Positions 44,204 through 54,493 are shown, numbered from the stretch's first letter. The stretch is DNA of 64,000 nt from Alphaproteobacteria bacterium (GCA_037200005.1 JBBCGY010000002.1:366001-430000), one strand, 5' to 3'. The notes: generated by a model not told the origin, from the sequence alone. Made by a program: numbers and translations.

Positions 44204-46186
44204 TTAATAAAAACTATAGGGATCGATATCGATCTGCAGTTTGACGGCGCTCGGGATTTTGATCGCGCCGAGCCAGCCATGCAGCAGCGCCTGAAGGTTC
44301 AATTCCTTCGCCGCGATCAGCAGTAGACGCCGCCGGTGCTTGCCGCGCAGCATCGCAAGCGGCGCGGGCGCGGGGCCGAGCAATCGCAGCTTTTCATCTT
44401 GCGGCGCGCTGCGGACAATGAAAGCGGCGGTTTGATCCACCTCGGCGGCGTTCGCGCCCGACAGGATAATCGCGGCAAGTCTGCGAAAAGGGGGAAGGGC
44501 GTAAGTTTGGCGCTCGTTAAGCTCGGCGGCGATGAACTCCGCCCGGCGTCCGCTCGCCAGCGCCTGCATGACCGGGTGCTGCGGCTGATAGGTCTGCAGG
44601 AACACGCGCCCGGCTTTGGCGGCGCGGCCGCTGCGCCCCGACACCTGCTGCAAAAGTTGATAACACCGTTCCGCTGCGCGCGGATCGCCGCCCGACAGGC
44701 CGAGATCGGCATCGACCACGCCGACCAGCGTCATTTCGGGAAAATGATAGCCCTTGGCCATGATCTGCGTGCCGATCAGAATATCGAGCTTGCGGCCATG
44801 GACTTGATCGAGAATCCCGGCGATAGCCTGCGGGCTGTCCAGGATATCGCTCGACATGATGGCGCTGCGCGCATGGGGCAGCAGGGTTTTGACTTCCTCG
44901 GCGATGCGCTCGACGCCGGGACCGCAGCTGGCGAAGTGATCTTTCGTCTGGCATGCGGGACAGGCGGGCGGCTGCGGCGTGGTATAGCCGCAATGATGGC
45001 ATTGCAATTTGCTCGTCCGCATATGGGTGACGAACCAGGCGGAGCATTGCGGGCATTGCAGGCGGTGGCCGCAGGTGCGGCAGAGCGTCAGCGGCGCATA
45101 GCCCCGGCGGTTGAGGAACAGCATCGCCTGTTCTCCCGCCGCCAGCGTTTGGTGCAAGGCGTCGAGCAGCGGCGCCGAAAGCCATTTCGTCTTCGGCAGG
45201 TTTTCCGTCCGCATGTCGATCAGGCGGATCGCGGGCATCGTTGCGCCGCCGAACCTGTCGGGCAGCACGACGCGGCGGTAACGCCCGCTTTCGGCGTTGA
45301 CGTGGCTTTCCAGCGACGGCGTGGCGCTGGCGAGGATGACCGGGATTTTTGCGTGATGCGCGCGCGCGACCGCCATGTCGCGGGCATGATAGATCACGCC
45401 TTCCTCCTGCTTGTAGGCCGCCTCATGCTCTTCATCGACAACGATCAGGCCGAGGCTGGCATAGGGCAGGAACAGCGCCGAGCGCGCGCCGACGATCAGT
45501 TTGGCTCCGCCTTTGGCAATGGCCCACCAGTTGATCCTGCGCTGGCGGTCTTTGAGATCGGAATGCCAGACCGTCGGCTGCGCGCCGAACCGCGCCGCGA
45601 AGCGCTCCAGCATCGCGGTGGTCAGCGCGATTTCCGGCATCAGCACCAGAGCTTGCTTGCCCGCGCCCAGGCAGGCGGCGATGGCCTCGCAATAGACTTC
45701 GGTTTTGCCGGAACCGGTGACGCCGTCGAGCAAAACAGGCTGCGGCTGTTTTTCAGCAAAGGACGTGCGCAGAATGGCGGCGGCGTCCTGCTGTTGCGAC
45801 GTCAGTTGCGGCGTATGGTGGTGCGCGACGGGCGGCGCGGTTTCGGGGGCGTTCTTCGGCAGTTTAGGCAGCTTCGTGCCCATCAGCGCCATTTTCAGCA
45901 TCATCCCCGGCGGCGTCATATTGTAATGCGCCGACCACAGCAGGAATTGGGTGAAGCTTTTATCCAGCGCGGGCAGGGGGGCCGGTTCGATGATGGATTT
46001 GATCTTGTCGTGGGCAAGGGTTGTGCCGGTCTTTTCCGCAAGGACCAACCCCGTCAACTGGCGCTTGCCGAACGGCACTTCGACCAATCCGTTGGGCGCG
46101 ATAACCCCCGGATCGCCGAAATAATCGAAGCTTCCCGGCAGCGGTACGGGGAGCAGAACGTCATATATGGCGTTAGCTGAATTCAT
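44204..46186 (-). CDS. priA: Primosomal protein N' (PriA helicase)
   Basis: The product is 660 residues. An N-terminal DNA-binding domain is followed by the helicase core with VTGSGKTEVY (Walker A), VDEEHEAAYKQ (DEEH box), ASATPSLES, and the zinc-binding cysteine pairs CRTCGH, CPQCS, CHHCG and CPACQ. It ends in GRSGRAAKAG, helicase motif VI and a C-terminal lobe. PriA restarts stalled replication forks by loading the helicase. It is divergent from fsa. Confidence 0.96.
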   Translation of the reverse strand: MNSANAIYDVLLPVPLPGSFDYFGDPGVIAPNGLVEVPFGKRQLTGLVLAEKTGTTLAHDKIKSIIEPAPLPALDKSFTQFLLWSAHYNMTPPGMMLKMALMGTKLPKLPKNAPETAPPVAHHHTPQLTSQQQDAAAILRTSFAEKQPQPVLLDGVTGSGKTEVYCEAIAACLGAGKQALVLMPEIALTTAMLERFAARFGAQPTVWHSDLKDRQRRINWWAIAKGGAKLIVGARSALFLPYASLGLIVVDEEHEAAYKQEEGVIYHARDMAVARAHHAKIPVILASATPSLESHVNAESGRYRRVVLPDRFGGATMPAIRLIDMRTENLPKTKWLSAPLLDALHQTLAAGEQAMLFLNRRGYAPLTLCRTCGHRLQCPQCSAWFVTHMRTSKLQCHHCGYTTPQPPACPACQTKDHFASCGPGVERIAEEVKTLLPHARSAIMSSDILDSPQAIAGILDQVHGRKLDILIGTQIMAKGYHFPEMTLVGVVDADLGLSGGDPRAAERCYQLLQQVSGRSGRAAKAGRVFLQTYQPQHPVMQALASGRRAEFIAAELNERQTYALPPFRRLAAIILSGANAAEVDQTAAFIVRSAPQDEKLRLLGPAPAPLAMLRGKHRRRLLLIAAKELNLQALLHGWLGAIKIPSAVKLQIDIDPYSFY

Positions 46187-46232
46187 GCGCTAGATTAGCC
46201 CATCGATCATTCTTCGTACAGGAGCCTCCACC

Positions 46233-46895
46233 ATGAAATTTTTCGTCGATACCGCCGATTTGAACGATATCAAAGAGCTTGCCGCCACGGGGCTGCTCGA
46301 CGGTGTGACCACGAACCCGACGCTGATCGCCAAGAGCGGGCGCAATTTCATCGACCTTATCAAGGAAATCTGCGCCGTGGTCAGCGGCCCGGTCAGCGCC
46401 GAAGTGGCCGCGACCGATTTCGACACGATGATGAAGGAGGGCGAATATCTCGCCAAGCTCGCCAAGAATATCGCGGTCAAAGTGCCGCTGACTCCGGCGG
46501 GCCTGAAAGTCTGCAAGACGCTATCCTCCAAGGGCACGATGGTCAATGTCACGCTGTGCTTTTCCTCGGCGCAGGCTTTGCTGGCCGCCAAGGCGGGCGC
46601 GACGTTCATCTCTCCCTTCGTCGGCAGGCTCGACGATGTCGGCCAGGACGGCATGGAACTGATTGCCGATATCTGCCAGATTTATGAGGCATACAGCTTC
46701 AAGACCGAGGTGCTGGTCGCGTCGGTGCGCCATCCGATCCATCTCGTAGAGTCCGCCAAGCTGGGCGCGCATGTCGCCACCATGCCGCCTTCGGTGATCA
46801 AGCAGCTGTTCAATCATCCGCTGACCGACAAGGGCTTGGCGCAGTTCGTGGCCGACTGGCAGAAGACGGGGCAGACGATTTTGCCTGCGGCATGA
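46233..46895 (+). CDS. fsa: Fructose-6-phosphate aldolase / short transaldolase
   Basis: The product is 220 residues, the same as E. coli FsaA. It begins [18 protein letters not shown], followed by [13 protein letters not shown], the Schiff-base Lys in [31 protein letters not shown] and [15 protein letters not shown]. Enzymes of this type, often called TalC, act as transaldolase or as fructose 6-phosphate aldolase. A GGAGCC ribosome site precedes the start. Its stop overlaps the next gene's start by 4 bases. Confidence 0.92.
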   Translation: MKFFVDTADLNDIKELAATGLLDGVTTNPTLIAKSGRNFIDLIKEICAVVSGPVSAEVAATDFDTMMKEGEYLAKLAKNIAVKVPLTPAGLKVCKTLSSKGTMVNVTLCFSSAQALLAAKAGATFISPFVGRLDDVGQDGMELIADICQIYEAYSFKTEVLVASVRHPIHLVESAKLGAHVATMPPSVIKQLFNHPLTDKGLAQFVADWQKTGQTILPAA

Positions 46896-48289
46896 AGGGC
46901 TCGATCTCGCTTTGTCTTATTCTATTGATGGCGAGCCTCCCGGCGCCGGTTGGTGCCGCCGACGGGCCGGTATTCGGTGAGAATTTCGGCATCAATGTCA
47001 AGAACGAGCGGATCACCCCCGCCGAAGCGGAAAAGATAGCGGCTCTGGGCATCGGCACGGTGCGAATCGCGATCAACTGGAATCATGTCGAGCGCGAGCG
47101 CGAATATTACGATTGGGAAGTGCCGCTGCCCGGCTGGCATCGCCTGTCCGGCGACGAAGACTGGCCGGATTATAGCTATGACGGCATTATCGCCATATTG
47201 CGCGAACGCGGCTTGCATGTTGCCGTCACGCTGATGCGCGGCAACCGGTTTTATACCGGGCCGGATGTCGATACGACCGACGGCGGCAAGACGCGCCGTA
47301 TGTGGGCCGCGCCGCGCACGCCGGAGGCTATCGACGGCTTCGCCAAATTCGCGGCGGCGACTGCCAGGCATTACAGCGAGCTTTACGGCCCGGACGCCTT
47401 CACCTGGCTGGTGTGGAACGAGCCGGACGCCAATACGGGATTTCCGCCGCAAGCCGATGCCGCCGTGTTCGGCGAATTGCTGGAGAAAAGCTGCGCGGCG
47501 ATCAAGGAGGCCGTGCCGTCGGCGCGGGTGATGGGACCCGCGCTGGGCGCTTACGGGAACGGAGAAATCCGTCACGAATTCATTCTCGGCATGTTCGGGC
47601 GGGCCAATCCATTGCGCTGCCTGGACGCTTTTACGATCCATCCCTACCGTCCTTTCGCGCCGGAAACGGCGGTGAAGGATTACAGGCGGGTAAGAACCGA
47701 GCTTTTGCCGTGGCAGCCCGCGAAGCCCGTGCCGGTGGCGACCGACGAATGGGGCTACAGCATCAACAAGAACGATATCCCTCATCGCGTCGAAATCTGG
47801 CGAGATTTCAGCGGCGAGGAACAGGCCGCGCTCATGCTGCGGATGTATCTGACCAATCTTGCCGAGAAATTTCCGCTCACGGTGGTGTACGAATGGCGCG
47901 ACAGCGGCCGCGATCCCAAGGATTACGAACATAATTTCGGCATGGTGGATTATGACGGCGAGGACAAGCCGGCTATCGCGATGATGCGTTATGTGTGGCC
48001 GGAGCTGAAGGGGCGGGGACTGGAAAGCATGGCGAAGGGCCGGAGCTGCTCGCCGCATGAGCATTTCTTCCTGTTCGGACCCCGTAGCGGCGATAAAACG
48101 AGGGTGCTGGCGGCTTGGACGGATGATGAAGCGTCCTCCGCCGTCATCGAAGGGGCCGGGGAAGCGAAGGATATTTTCGGAAAATCGGCGGTCCGGCCAA
48201 GGCGAAAGGCCATTCCGCTGAGCGGGGTGCCCGTATTAGTGAAGCTGGACCATGACAAATTGCCCGTAATTGCCTGTAAGGGCTCGTAA
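46892..48289 (+). CDS. Secreted glycoside hydrolase, GH-A clan (GH39/GH5-like)
   Basis: The product is 465 residues with a signal peptide ([17 protein letters not shown]). The catalytic barrel has [18 protein letters not shown] at the start, the acid/base Glu in [12 protein letters not shown] and a probable nucleophile Glu in VATDEWGYS. These paired WNEP and DEWG motifs are typical of the GH-A clan. A small C-terminal domain (about 400-465) follows. The substrate cannot be read. The gene is coupled to fsa upstream (ATGA overlap) and precedes the glycosyltransferase cluster. Confidence 0.82.
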   Translation: MKGSISLCLILLMASLPAPVGAADGPVFGENFGINVKNERITPAEAEKIAALGIGTVRIAINWNHVEREREYYDWEVPLPGWHRLSGDEDWPDYSYDGIIAILRERGLHVAVTLMRGNRFYTGPDVDTTDGGKTRRMWAAPRTPEAIDGFAKFAAATARHYSELYGPDAFTWLVWNEPDANTGFPPQADAAVFGELLEKSCAAIKEAVPSARVMGPALGAYGNGEIRHEFILGMFGRANPLRCLDAFTIHPYRPFAPETAVKDYRRVRTELLPWQPAKPVPVATDEWGYSINKNDIPHRVEIWRDFSGEEQAALMLRMYLTNLAEKFPLTVVYEWRDSGRDPKDYEHNFGMVDYDGEDKPAIAMMRYVWPELKGRGLESMAKGRSCSPHEHFFLFGPRSGDKTRVLAAWTDDEASSAVIEGAGEAKDIFGKSAVRPRRKAIPLSGVPVLVKLDHDKLPVIACKGS

Positions 48290-48452
48290 ATTTGGCATGA
48301 CAGCTTAGGGTAAAGTCTGCTACCTAAAGCGCGCGAATTAACCCGTGGAAAAAACTTATTGATTAAATTCCATCTCCCAGCCGTATCGTGAATATTCGTT
48401 ATCGATTAGTGCTTTAGCTCGACGGGCTCAGAATAAATTGAGGAGTAAGGCG

Positions 48453-49670
48453 ATGACATTGCCGGTGGTCGGCATTTTTCTGGAGAATCTGCATGGCGGC
48501 GGCGCGGAAAAGCTAACCGTGGTCATCGCCAATGCGTTGGCGGCGCGCGGCTATCCCATAGAAATGCTGCTGTGGGAAGCGACCGGCACTCACATCGACA
48601 GCCTTTCGCCGCAAGTGAAAATCATCAATCTATCTGAACAGGGCCGCGCCTCGCCGTTTAGGGTTCTCGCCGCGCTCATGCGTTATTTGAGGGATCGGCC
48701 CCCGGCGGTTTTCTTTACGCATCTCGAACGTCCGTCGCTGCTGGGGATCGTCGCGTCGTGGTTCGTCGGCTACCGGCATATCGTGCCTTGCGTCCATGTC
48801 GATTTTAACGGCTATGCCATGATCGACTATCGGACGCGGCGCACCTTCCTCAAATATCTTGTCGCCTTTTTCTACCGATTCACGGACGCCATTCTGGCGG
48901 TTTCGGATGGCGCGGGCCGGTCGGTGCGCAAATTGGTGGGCAAGCGTCCGCGTATTTTTGTCGTGAAGAACGGCTTCGACTTTGACCGGCTTCGGCATGA
49001 CATGGCTGCGGCAATCGATTTTCCGTGGCTCAATAATAAAGACGCGCCGGTTTTTGTGGGCTGCGGGCGGTTGGTTCCGCAAAAGGAATTCGACGTCTTG
49101 CTGCGCGCCTTTGCGGCTGTGCGTCGCCGGCAAGCGGCGCGATTGATTATCCTTGGCGAAGGGCCGCAGCGTCACAGGCTTGAGGCGCTCGCGCGCCAGC
49201 TCGGCGTCGAGGGCGATGTCGCGATGCCTGGATATATGCAGAATCCGATGGCATGGTTCTCGCGTAGTGATGTATTCGTGCTCTCCTCGAAGGTCGAGGG
49301 GTTTGGCAATGTGCTGATCGAAGCGTTGTTTGCCGGTATGGAGGTGGCGAGCACCGACTGCCTGTCCGGCCCCTCGGAAATTCTCCAGGACGGACAATAT
49401 GGCGATCTGGTGAAAGTCGGCGATGTCAAAGGCATGGCCGATGCGATGGGGAACGCGCTCGACCGCCGGAAAACCAGGGCCGAAGACCATGCGGCGCAGC
49501 TGAACGCCTATTTGAAGGATAATTATGCGATCAGCAACATGATCGACGGTTATCTGCATCTGATAGAAGAAATAGCCGCCGAGCCCGTGGGCGTCGGCTC
49601 GCGCGGCAGGCCGGGCGCGGCGGCAGCCGCCATGATGGGAAAAGCGATCCTTATGCTGTTCAGGACTTGA
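48453..49670 (+). CDS. Glycosyltransferase family 4, copy 1
   Basis: The product is 405 residues from the ATG at 48453, with GAGGAG upstream. The N-terminal half has GIFLENLHGGGAEKLTVVIA, the C-terminal half GCGRLVPQKEFDVLLRAFA, GEGPQR and SSKVEGFGNVLIEALF. The EGFGNVLIEA region holds the retaining GT4 EX7E motif that binds the nucleotide sugar. It is paralogous to the gene at 51252. It likely adds a sugar to a surface polysaccharide or lipid. Confidence 0.92.
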   Translation: MTLPVVGIFLENLHGGGAEKLTVVIANALAARGYPIEMLLWEATGTHIDSLSPQVKIINLSEQGRASPFRVLAALMRYLRDRPPAVFFTHLERPSLLGIVASWFVGYRHIVPCVHVDFNGYAMIDYRTRRTFLKYLVAFFYRFTDAILAVSDGAGRSVRKLVGKRPRIFVVKNGFDFDRLRHDMAAAIDFPWLNNKDAPVFVGCGRLVPQKEFDVLLRAFAAVRRRQAARLIILGEGPQRHRLEALARQLGVEGDVAMPGYMQNPMAWFSRSDVFVLSSKVEGFGNVLIEALFAGMEVASTDCLSGPSEILQDGQYGDLVKVGDVKGMADAMGNALDRRKTRAEDHAAQLNAYLKDNYAISNMIDGYLHLIEEIAAEPVGVGSRGRPGAAAAAMMGKAILMLFRT

Positions 49671-49673
49671 TCG

Positions 49674-50759
49674 ATGGCCGCATTTCATAACCTCTCATCT
49701 ATTTTCGGCGGGCTTTTCAAAAGCGAGCCCAGCCCTCAGGTGCGGATGATTCATACGGTGGTGTGGATCGCCGCCTATCTGGTGATTTTCTATGTCTTCC
49801 GCAGCGTCCTCCCGGAGAAGTTCTTCCGCGACGCCGAAGGTCTTGCGCAGATGATCCAGACCCAGAAAATCGATGCGAACGCGTTCGGCTCCATGGTTAT
49901 CTTCTATAATGCCATGCCGTCATGGTTGGTTCCGCATTTGCCTGCGATCGTGGGCACCTTGTCGCTGGCCGTCGTCCTTCCCTACATACGCAGCTATTGG
50001 ATCATGCTGCTGATGCCCTTCCTGTTCTACCCCTTCGTCGTCTTCAATTTCATGGCGCCGTCCAAGGAAACGCTGGTCGGGATCATGGCGCTGATCGTCT
50101 ACCGGCTTTGCCGCAATCCTCATTGGGAGATTCCGGCGTTCGTCGGCATCGTCCTCATGTATGCGCTCTATGGCGCTCTGGTGCGGCCTTATTACCTTCT
50201 CATTCTTGTCTTGTTCATGGGCTTTATCTTCATGGCGCGCACGCCGGTGGCGATATGGCTGCCATGCGTGCTGTTCGTTCTGGTCGGCATGATCTTCCTG
50301 CCCAAGGAAGTATTCTGGGAAATCCAGTCGTCGCGGGACATGTATGCCTTGTCGCAATCCCAGGCAGCCGGAGGCCATGTCGTACGGACATATTTCTATA
50401 ATCTCCTGCCGCCGATCAATGTGCTAAATTTCTTCATCAATACCGTATGGGGCGTTCTTGTGCTTGTCTGCCCGTTCCTGGTCGCCTTTACGATTAATGA
50501 GTTGGTGATGATGCTTAATGTGGCGCTTTATGCTTCGGCGGCTCTGGCGGGTTTCTCGAAGATGCAGGGCGCGGCCCGTCTGCCGTATGTGTTGTTTATG
50601 GCGCATATTCTGACATTGGCGCAATTCGAGCCCGATCTTGGAAGCTATTTGCGCCATTTCTCCAGCGTCTTGGTGCTGATTGCGCCCGGATTCCAGTTCC
50701 TGTTCCGGGTGAACCAGAAACAGCCGGCGCAGGCGCAAGCCGCCGCCGCGCTTTCATGA
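49674..50759 (+). CDS. Polytopic membrane protein, Wzy/EpsG-like
   Basis: The product is 361 residues with about ten membrane helices. It contains VVFNFMAPSKETLVGIMALI, whose PSKE motif is also seen in EpsG/Wzy-type polymerases, and a large loop near LPKEVFWEIQSSRDMYALS. It lies 4 bases after the first glycosyltransferase. A role in polymerising or flipping a surface polysaccharide is inferred from context; strong family motifs are lacking. Confidence 0.68.
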   Translation: MAAFHNLSSIFGGLFKSEPSPQVRMIHTVVWIAAYLVIFYVFRSVLPEKFFRDAEGLAQMIQTQKIDANAFGSMVIFYNAMPSWLVPHLPAIVGTLSLAVVLPYIRSYWIMLLMPFLFYPFVVFNFMAPSKETLVGIMALIVYRLCRNPHWEIPAFVGIVLMYALYGALVRPYYLLILVLFMGFIFMARTPVAIWLPCVLFVLVGMIFLPKEVFWEIQSSRDMYALSQSQAAGGHVVRTYFYNLLPPINVLNFFINTVWGVLVLVCPFLVAFTINELVMMLNVALYASAALAGFSKMQGAARLPYVLFMAHILTLAQFEPDLGSYLRHFSSVLVLIAPGFQFLFRVNQKQPAQAQAAAALS

Positions 50760-50816
50760 TAGCCGCCTATGACAATTCCCTTGTATAGACATAACTTAGA
50801 AACTAGCGTCTGAGCC

Positions 50817-51164
50817 ATGAACCCCGATAACGCGCCTCGTTTTATTTCCATGACTTCGGCCCGCAGCATGGAGATTCTGTGGGCGGTCGTATGGCGCGGC
50901 GTGCTGTATAGCCTGATCGCCTTGGCCGTCACGGCATGCGGCGTTTATATTTTCGCCCAGACGGCATGGGAGTTCTTTCTGAACGATAGTTTAAGGCTGG
51001 ATCGCGAGGGAGCCGTCTCCCTGTTTTTCCTGCTTTCTTTTCCCGCCTTCATCCTTGGATGGAGCATGGCTGTCCATGTCGTGCTCCGCGAGCGTTTTTC
51101 CGATTTCGAGATCGCGCTTCTGGCCATGGACAGAAAGCCGTCCCGCAAGTTCAAACGCAAGTGA
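50817..51164 (+). CDS. Small two-helix membrane protein
   Basis: The product is 115 residues. Two hydrophobic segments (VVWRGVLYSLIALAVTACG and AVSLFFLLSFPAFILGWSM) flank a periplasmic stretch, and the C-terminus is very basic (RKPSRKFKRK). There is no recognisable domain. It lies between the polymerase-like gene and the second glycosyltransferase on the same strand, so it probably belongs to that cluster as an accessory membrane protein. Confidence 0.65.
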   Translation: MNPDNAPRFISMTSARSMEILWAVVWRGVLYSLIALAVTACGVYIFAQTAWEFFLNDSLRLDREGAVSLFFLLSFPAFILGWSMAVHVVLRERFSDFEIALLAMDRKPSRKFKRK

Positions 51165-51251
51165 CATGCCCGACTGCCACTTAATTTATTAAGTATTTCC
51201 TTAATCTTATTTTTTAAACTCATGTCCTAAAAACTCTAGATTAGGGCAGCA

Positions 51252-52424
51252 ATGTCTATAGGCTTAAATCCAGGCGCGCCGGAACATATCGCTATTTTCG
51301 TCGAGAATCTTGAGGGTGGCGGGGCTGAAAAGATCGTCGCCACGCTGGCTAATTACGTCGCGGAAAAGGATCTCGATGTCGATATGGACCTCGTCATGCA
51401 AAATGCGCGGGGGCATTTCCTGGCCTCTATCGTTCCGCGAGTCGAGCGGTTCGATATAGCGGCGGAAGGGATATTCTACCCCTTCCGCGTTCTTAAATTT
51501 CTTGCGGGATACTTGCGGCGCCGCCGTCCCATGATATTGCTGGCGCATATGGAAAAGCCCTCGCTTCTGGCTATCGTGGCCGGGTGTCTTGCCGGCTACG
51601 GCAATATCATTCCATGCGTTCATACCGATCTTACGGCCTATGCCCGACTCGAGCATAGAAAGCGCCGCACTTTGCTGCTGCATGCCGTCAAGCTGCTCTA
51701 TCCGTATGCATCCTGTATCGTCGCGGTATCCGAAGGCACGGCGCAAGTCATGCGCAGCTTGCTTGGCGCCCGGTGTCCTCCCGTCCATGTGGTCATGAAC
51801 GGTTTCGATTTCGCGGAAATCCGGCGGCTGGCGGCGGCAGAGCCCGACCTGCCGTGGCTTCGGCAAAAAACCGCGCCGGTGATCATGGCCTGCGGCCGCC
51901 TGGTGCCGCAAAAAGGCTTCGACATATTGCTGCGCGCTTTCGCCGAGCTGCACAAGACAATGCCGTCGCGCCTCGTAATTCTCGGCGATGGGCCTATGCG
52001 ACCGGCGCTGCTGGCGCTCGCCGAAGAACTGGGGATCAAGGATGATGTCGCGCTGCCCGGCTTTGCGGCCAATCCCTATCCTTGTTTTGCCCGCGGCGAT
52101 CTGTTCGTCCTGTCCTCGCGCGTCGAAGGATTATCGAATGTGCTGATCGAAGCCTTGGCCGTGGGAACGCCGATCGTCAGCACCGACTGCCCGCCCGGCC
52201 CGCGCGAAGTTCTGGCCGGCGGCAAATTCGGGCGCTTGGTTCCTGTTGACGACGTTCAGGCGATGGCCGAAGCCATGAAAGAAGAATTGCAGCGTCCGAA
52301 ACCGTCGCGGCCGGACGCGGCGCTGGAGGCTCATTTGCAGTCCTATTCGGTTGACAGCATGGTCAAGGGCTATATGAAGATATATGAGCAAGCGAAGCGC
52401 GCCCGCATGAAGAAACCTGTATAA
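51252..52424 (+). CDS. Glycosyltransferase family 4, copy 2
   Basis: The product is 390 residues and closely parallels the protein at 48453: IFVENLEGGGAEKIVATLAN, ACGRLVPQKGFDILLRAFA, GDGPMRP and SSRVEGLSNVLIEALAVG. EGLSNVLIEA is the GT4 EX7E motif. The two copies look like a duplication with divergence and may add different sugars. It follows a 50-base AT-rich gap and starts at the first ATG. Confidence 0.92.
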   Translation: MSIGLNPGAPEHIAIFVENLEGGGAEKIVATLANYVAEKDLDVDMDLVMQNARGHFLASIVPRVERFDIAAEGIFYPFRVLKFLAGYLRRRRPMILLAHMEKPSLLAIVAGCLAGYGNIIPCVHTDLTAYARLEHRKRRTLLLHAVKLLYPYASCIVAVSEGTAQVMRSLLGARCPPVHVVMNGFDFAEIRRLAAAEPDLPWLRQKTAPVIMACGRLVPQKGFDILLRAFAELHKTMPSRLVILGDGPMRPALLALAEELGIKDDVALPGFAANPYPCFARGDLFVLSSRVEGLSNVLIEALAVGTPIVSTDCPPGPREVLAGGKFGRLVPVDDVQAMAEAMKEELQRPKPSRPDAALEAHLQSYSVDSMVKGYMKIYEQAKRARMKKPV

Positions 52425-52440
52425 ATCAACGGAGTGGTGT

Positions 52441-53292
52441 TTGGAAAAGCTAGCCCGCGCCTTTTTTTACAGCCTGCCCGACGAATGGGCGCTGCAGCTG
52501 CTTTACTTCAAGGTATTCGGCCGTTTTGCGAATTTGCGCCACCCCAAGGGCTTTCAGGAAAAGCTCGTCTGGAGAAAGCTATATCAGCGCAACCCGCGTT
52601 TCACGCTTTTTGCCGACAAGGCGGCGGTCAAGGATGAGATCGCCAGGCTGGTCGGGCCGCAACATGTCATTCCCACTTTATGGACCGGAACCGATCCCGA
52701 GGACATTCCCTTCGATACGCTCGAGCCGCCCTATGCCATCAAGACCAATCACGGCAGCGGCGGCCATTTCTTCATCCGCAAGGCGGAGGATATCGACAAA
52801 AAGAAAATTTGCGCGAGCATGCGGCAGCAGTTGGCGCTCCGTTACGGGCATAGGCTGCGCGAATGGGCTTATCATGATATTTCGCGCAAAATTTTAGTGG
52901 AGCGCATGCTCGTCACGCCGCAGGACGCGCCGCCGGAAGACTACAAATTTCTGGTTTTTCATGGACGGGTGCGGGCGATCCAGATCGATCACGACCGGTT
53001 CACCAATCATACCCGCGCTTTCTATGACCGGGACTGGAAGCGGCTGCCCTTTACCGGCCTGTATCCCGCGCCGGATTTCCTTGCGCCGCGCCCGGCAATG
53101 CTCGAGGAGATGATCGCGGTCGCGGAAAAAATCGGCAGCCAGTTCGATTTCGTTCGCGTCGATCTGTATCAGATTCCTCCGGCGGTCTATTTCGGGGAAA
53201 CGACATTTTATCCGGGCGGCGGCATCTATGGCTTTCAGCCTCGCGAATGGGAATTGAAAATGGGCGAATTGTGGAAAATCGACACCCTGTAA
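52441..53292 (+). CDS. TupA-like ATP-grasp protein
   Basis: The product is 283 residues. It starts at TTG 52441, 8 bases after GGAG, since no ATG is near. It has the TupA-type elements KLVWRKLYQRNPRF, TNHGSGGHFFI and a distal LVERML followed by DYKFLVFHGRVRAIQID, then FVRVDLYQ and YFGETTFYPGGGIYGFQP. The ATP-binding and metal-binding acidic residues of the ATP-grasp fold are plausible in the last three. TupA-type proteins form amide-like linkages in surface polymers. It belongs to the glycosyltransferase cluster. Confidence 0.82.
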   Translation: MEKLARAFFYSLPDEWALQLLYFKVFGRFANLRHPKGFQEKLVWRKLYQRNPRFTLFADKAAVKDEIARLVGPQHVIPTLWTGTDPEDIPFDTLEPPYAIKTNHGSGGHFFIRKAEDIDKKKICASMRQQLALRYGHRLREWAYHDISRKILVERMLVTPQDAPPEDYKFLVFHGRVRAIQIDHDRFTNHTRAFYDRDWKRLPFTGLYPAPDFLAPRPAMLEEMIAVAEKIGSQFDFVRVDLYQIPPAVYFGETTFYPGGGIYGFQPREWELKMGELWKIDTL

Positions 53293-53296
53293 TCCC

Positions 53297-53500
53297 ATGA
53301 AAAAAGACCGCAAGAAAAAATCAAGGAAAGAGGAAGAAGATGCCGACGCATGGAGAGACCGCCTGTTGATGGGACTTATCCTCATGCTGCTGGTGGTCGG
53401 GTTGTGCATGCTGTTTTCGTTCAACACGCCCGAACGCCCGCTCGAATGCAGCGGCCCCGGCGGATCGCTGCTGGCTTTCGGATCGTGCAAGGAGCGATGA
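53297..53500 (+). CDS. Small single-helix membrane protein, 67 residues
   Basis: Starts 5 bases after the TupA-like stop. A very basic and acidic cytoplasmic leader (MKKDRKKKSRKEEEDADAW) precedes one membrane helix (LLMGLILMLLVVGLCMLF) and a short periplasmic tail with two Cys. No family is recognised. Its tight spacing puts it in the surface-polymer operon. It converges on the patatin gene, with which it abuts. Confidence 0.65.
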   Translation: MKKDRKKKSRKEEEDADAWRDRLLMGLILMLLVVGLCMLFSFNTPERPLECSGPGGSLLAFGSCKER

Positions 53501-54493
53501 TCAGTTCGTCATCGCGCTTTGCGACAGAACGCGCAGCGCGTCGGCCAGTTCGTGCTGTTTGCGCTCGACCGCCGCTTCGCCTTCCCGGATAGCCTCTTCC
53601 GCGCGGTCGAATTCCAGAAGGCCGATATGCCCCAGGCGCGGCGCGATATGCACGTCGGGGGGATCGCCGGCAAGGCGCGAGCGCGTGATGCGATCCTGCA
53701 TGATGTTGAGCGAGGCGGTCATGACGCCGAATAGGCTTGGCCCGTCATAGTCGCGGCGGAATATACGCCGCGTCAGATTGTCCATGAGGCTCATTTTGTT
53801 TTCGAGCTCGGCGGTGCTTTCGATGATTTTCAGCAGGTCGAATCCCGCCGCCGTGGGAATGGTGGATTCGGGGCGGCGCGCCTTGCCGATAATATCGGCG
53901 TTGATGTTGACGGCGATGACCATGTCCGCGCCCAATGCTCGGCAGACGCCGACCGGCAGCGGGTTGATGAGGGCCCCGTCCACCAGCCATCTTCCGTCAT
54001 GCAGAATGGGAGGGAATACGCCGGGCAGCGAGAACGACGCGCGCATCGCTTCGGCAAGTCCGCCTTCCTGGAGCCAGATTTCATGGCCGGTCACGAGGTC
54101 CGTCGCCACGGCGGCGTAAGGCACCGGCAGGTCCTCGATTTTCAAGCCGCCGATATGGCGTTTGACTTCGTCGAGCAGGCGCTGGCCGCTGATCATGCCG
54201 CCGCTGCGCACTTTGAGGTCGAGAAAGCTGACGATTTTTCTTTTGTTGAGGCCGAGCGACCAAGCCTCGAGCTCCTCCATTTTATCGGCGAGATAGATGC
54301 CGCCGACCAGCGCGCCTATCGAGCATCCGGCGATGATATCGAATTTGAATCCCAGGCGCCTGAGCGCCCGAATCACGCCGATATGGGCCCATCCGCGAGC
54401 CATGCCGCTGCCCAGCGCCAGGCCGATTTTCCGGCGGTGCAAAGCCTTTGGAGGGAAGGGGCGTCCGTCATCCATGCTCTGTCTCTGACCCAC
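53501..54493 (-). CDS. Patatin-like phospholipase, RssA-type
   Basis: The product is 330 residues. It has the oxyanion loop LGSGMARGWAHIGVI, the nucleophile GCSIGALVGG (GxSxG) and the catalytic Asp in LVDGALINPLPV, forming the patatin Ser-Asp dyad. The C-terminus holds a helical region. Members hydrolyse phospholipid acyl chains; E. coli RssA is the usual bacterial relative. Whether it acts on lipids of this cluster is unknown. Confidence 0.93.
   Translation of the reverse strand: MGQRQSMDDGRPFPPKALHRRKIGLALGSGMARGWAHIGVIRALRRLGFKFDIIAGCSIGALVGGIYLADKMEELEAWSLGLNKRKIVSFLDLKVRSGGMISGQRLLDEVKRHIGGLKIEDLPVPYAAVATDLVTGHEIWLQEGGLAEAMRASFSLPGVFPPILHDGRWLVDGALINPLPVGVCRALGADMVIAVNINADIIGKARRPESTIPTAAGFDLLKIIESTAELENKMSLMDNLTRRIFRRDYDGPSLFGVMTASLNIMQDRITRSRLAGDPPDVHIAPRLGHIGLLEFDRAEEAIREGEAAVERKQHELADALRVLSQSAMTN

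Noticed and set aside
44336..46180. 614-residue plus-strand frame opposite priA
   Set aside because: Antisense of PriA, whose helicase and zinc motifs are intact on the minus strand.
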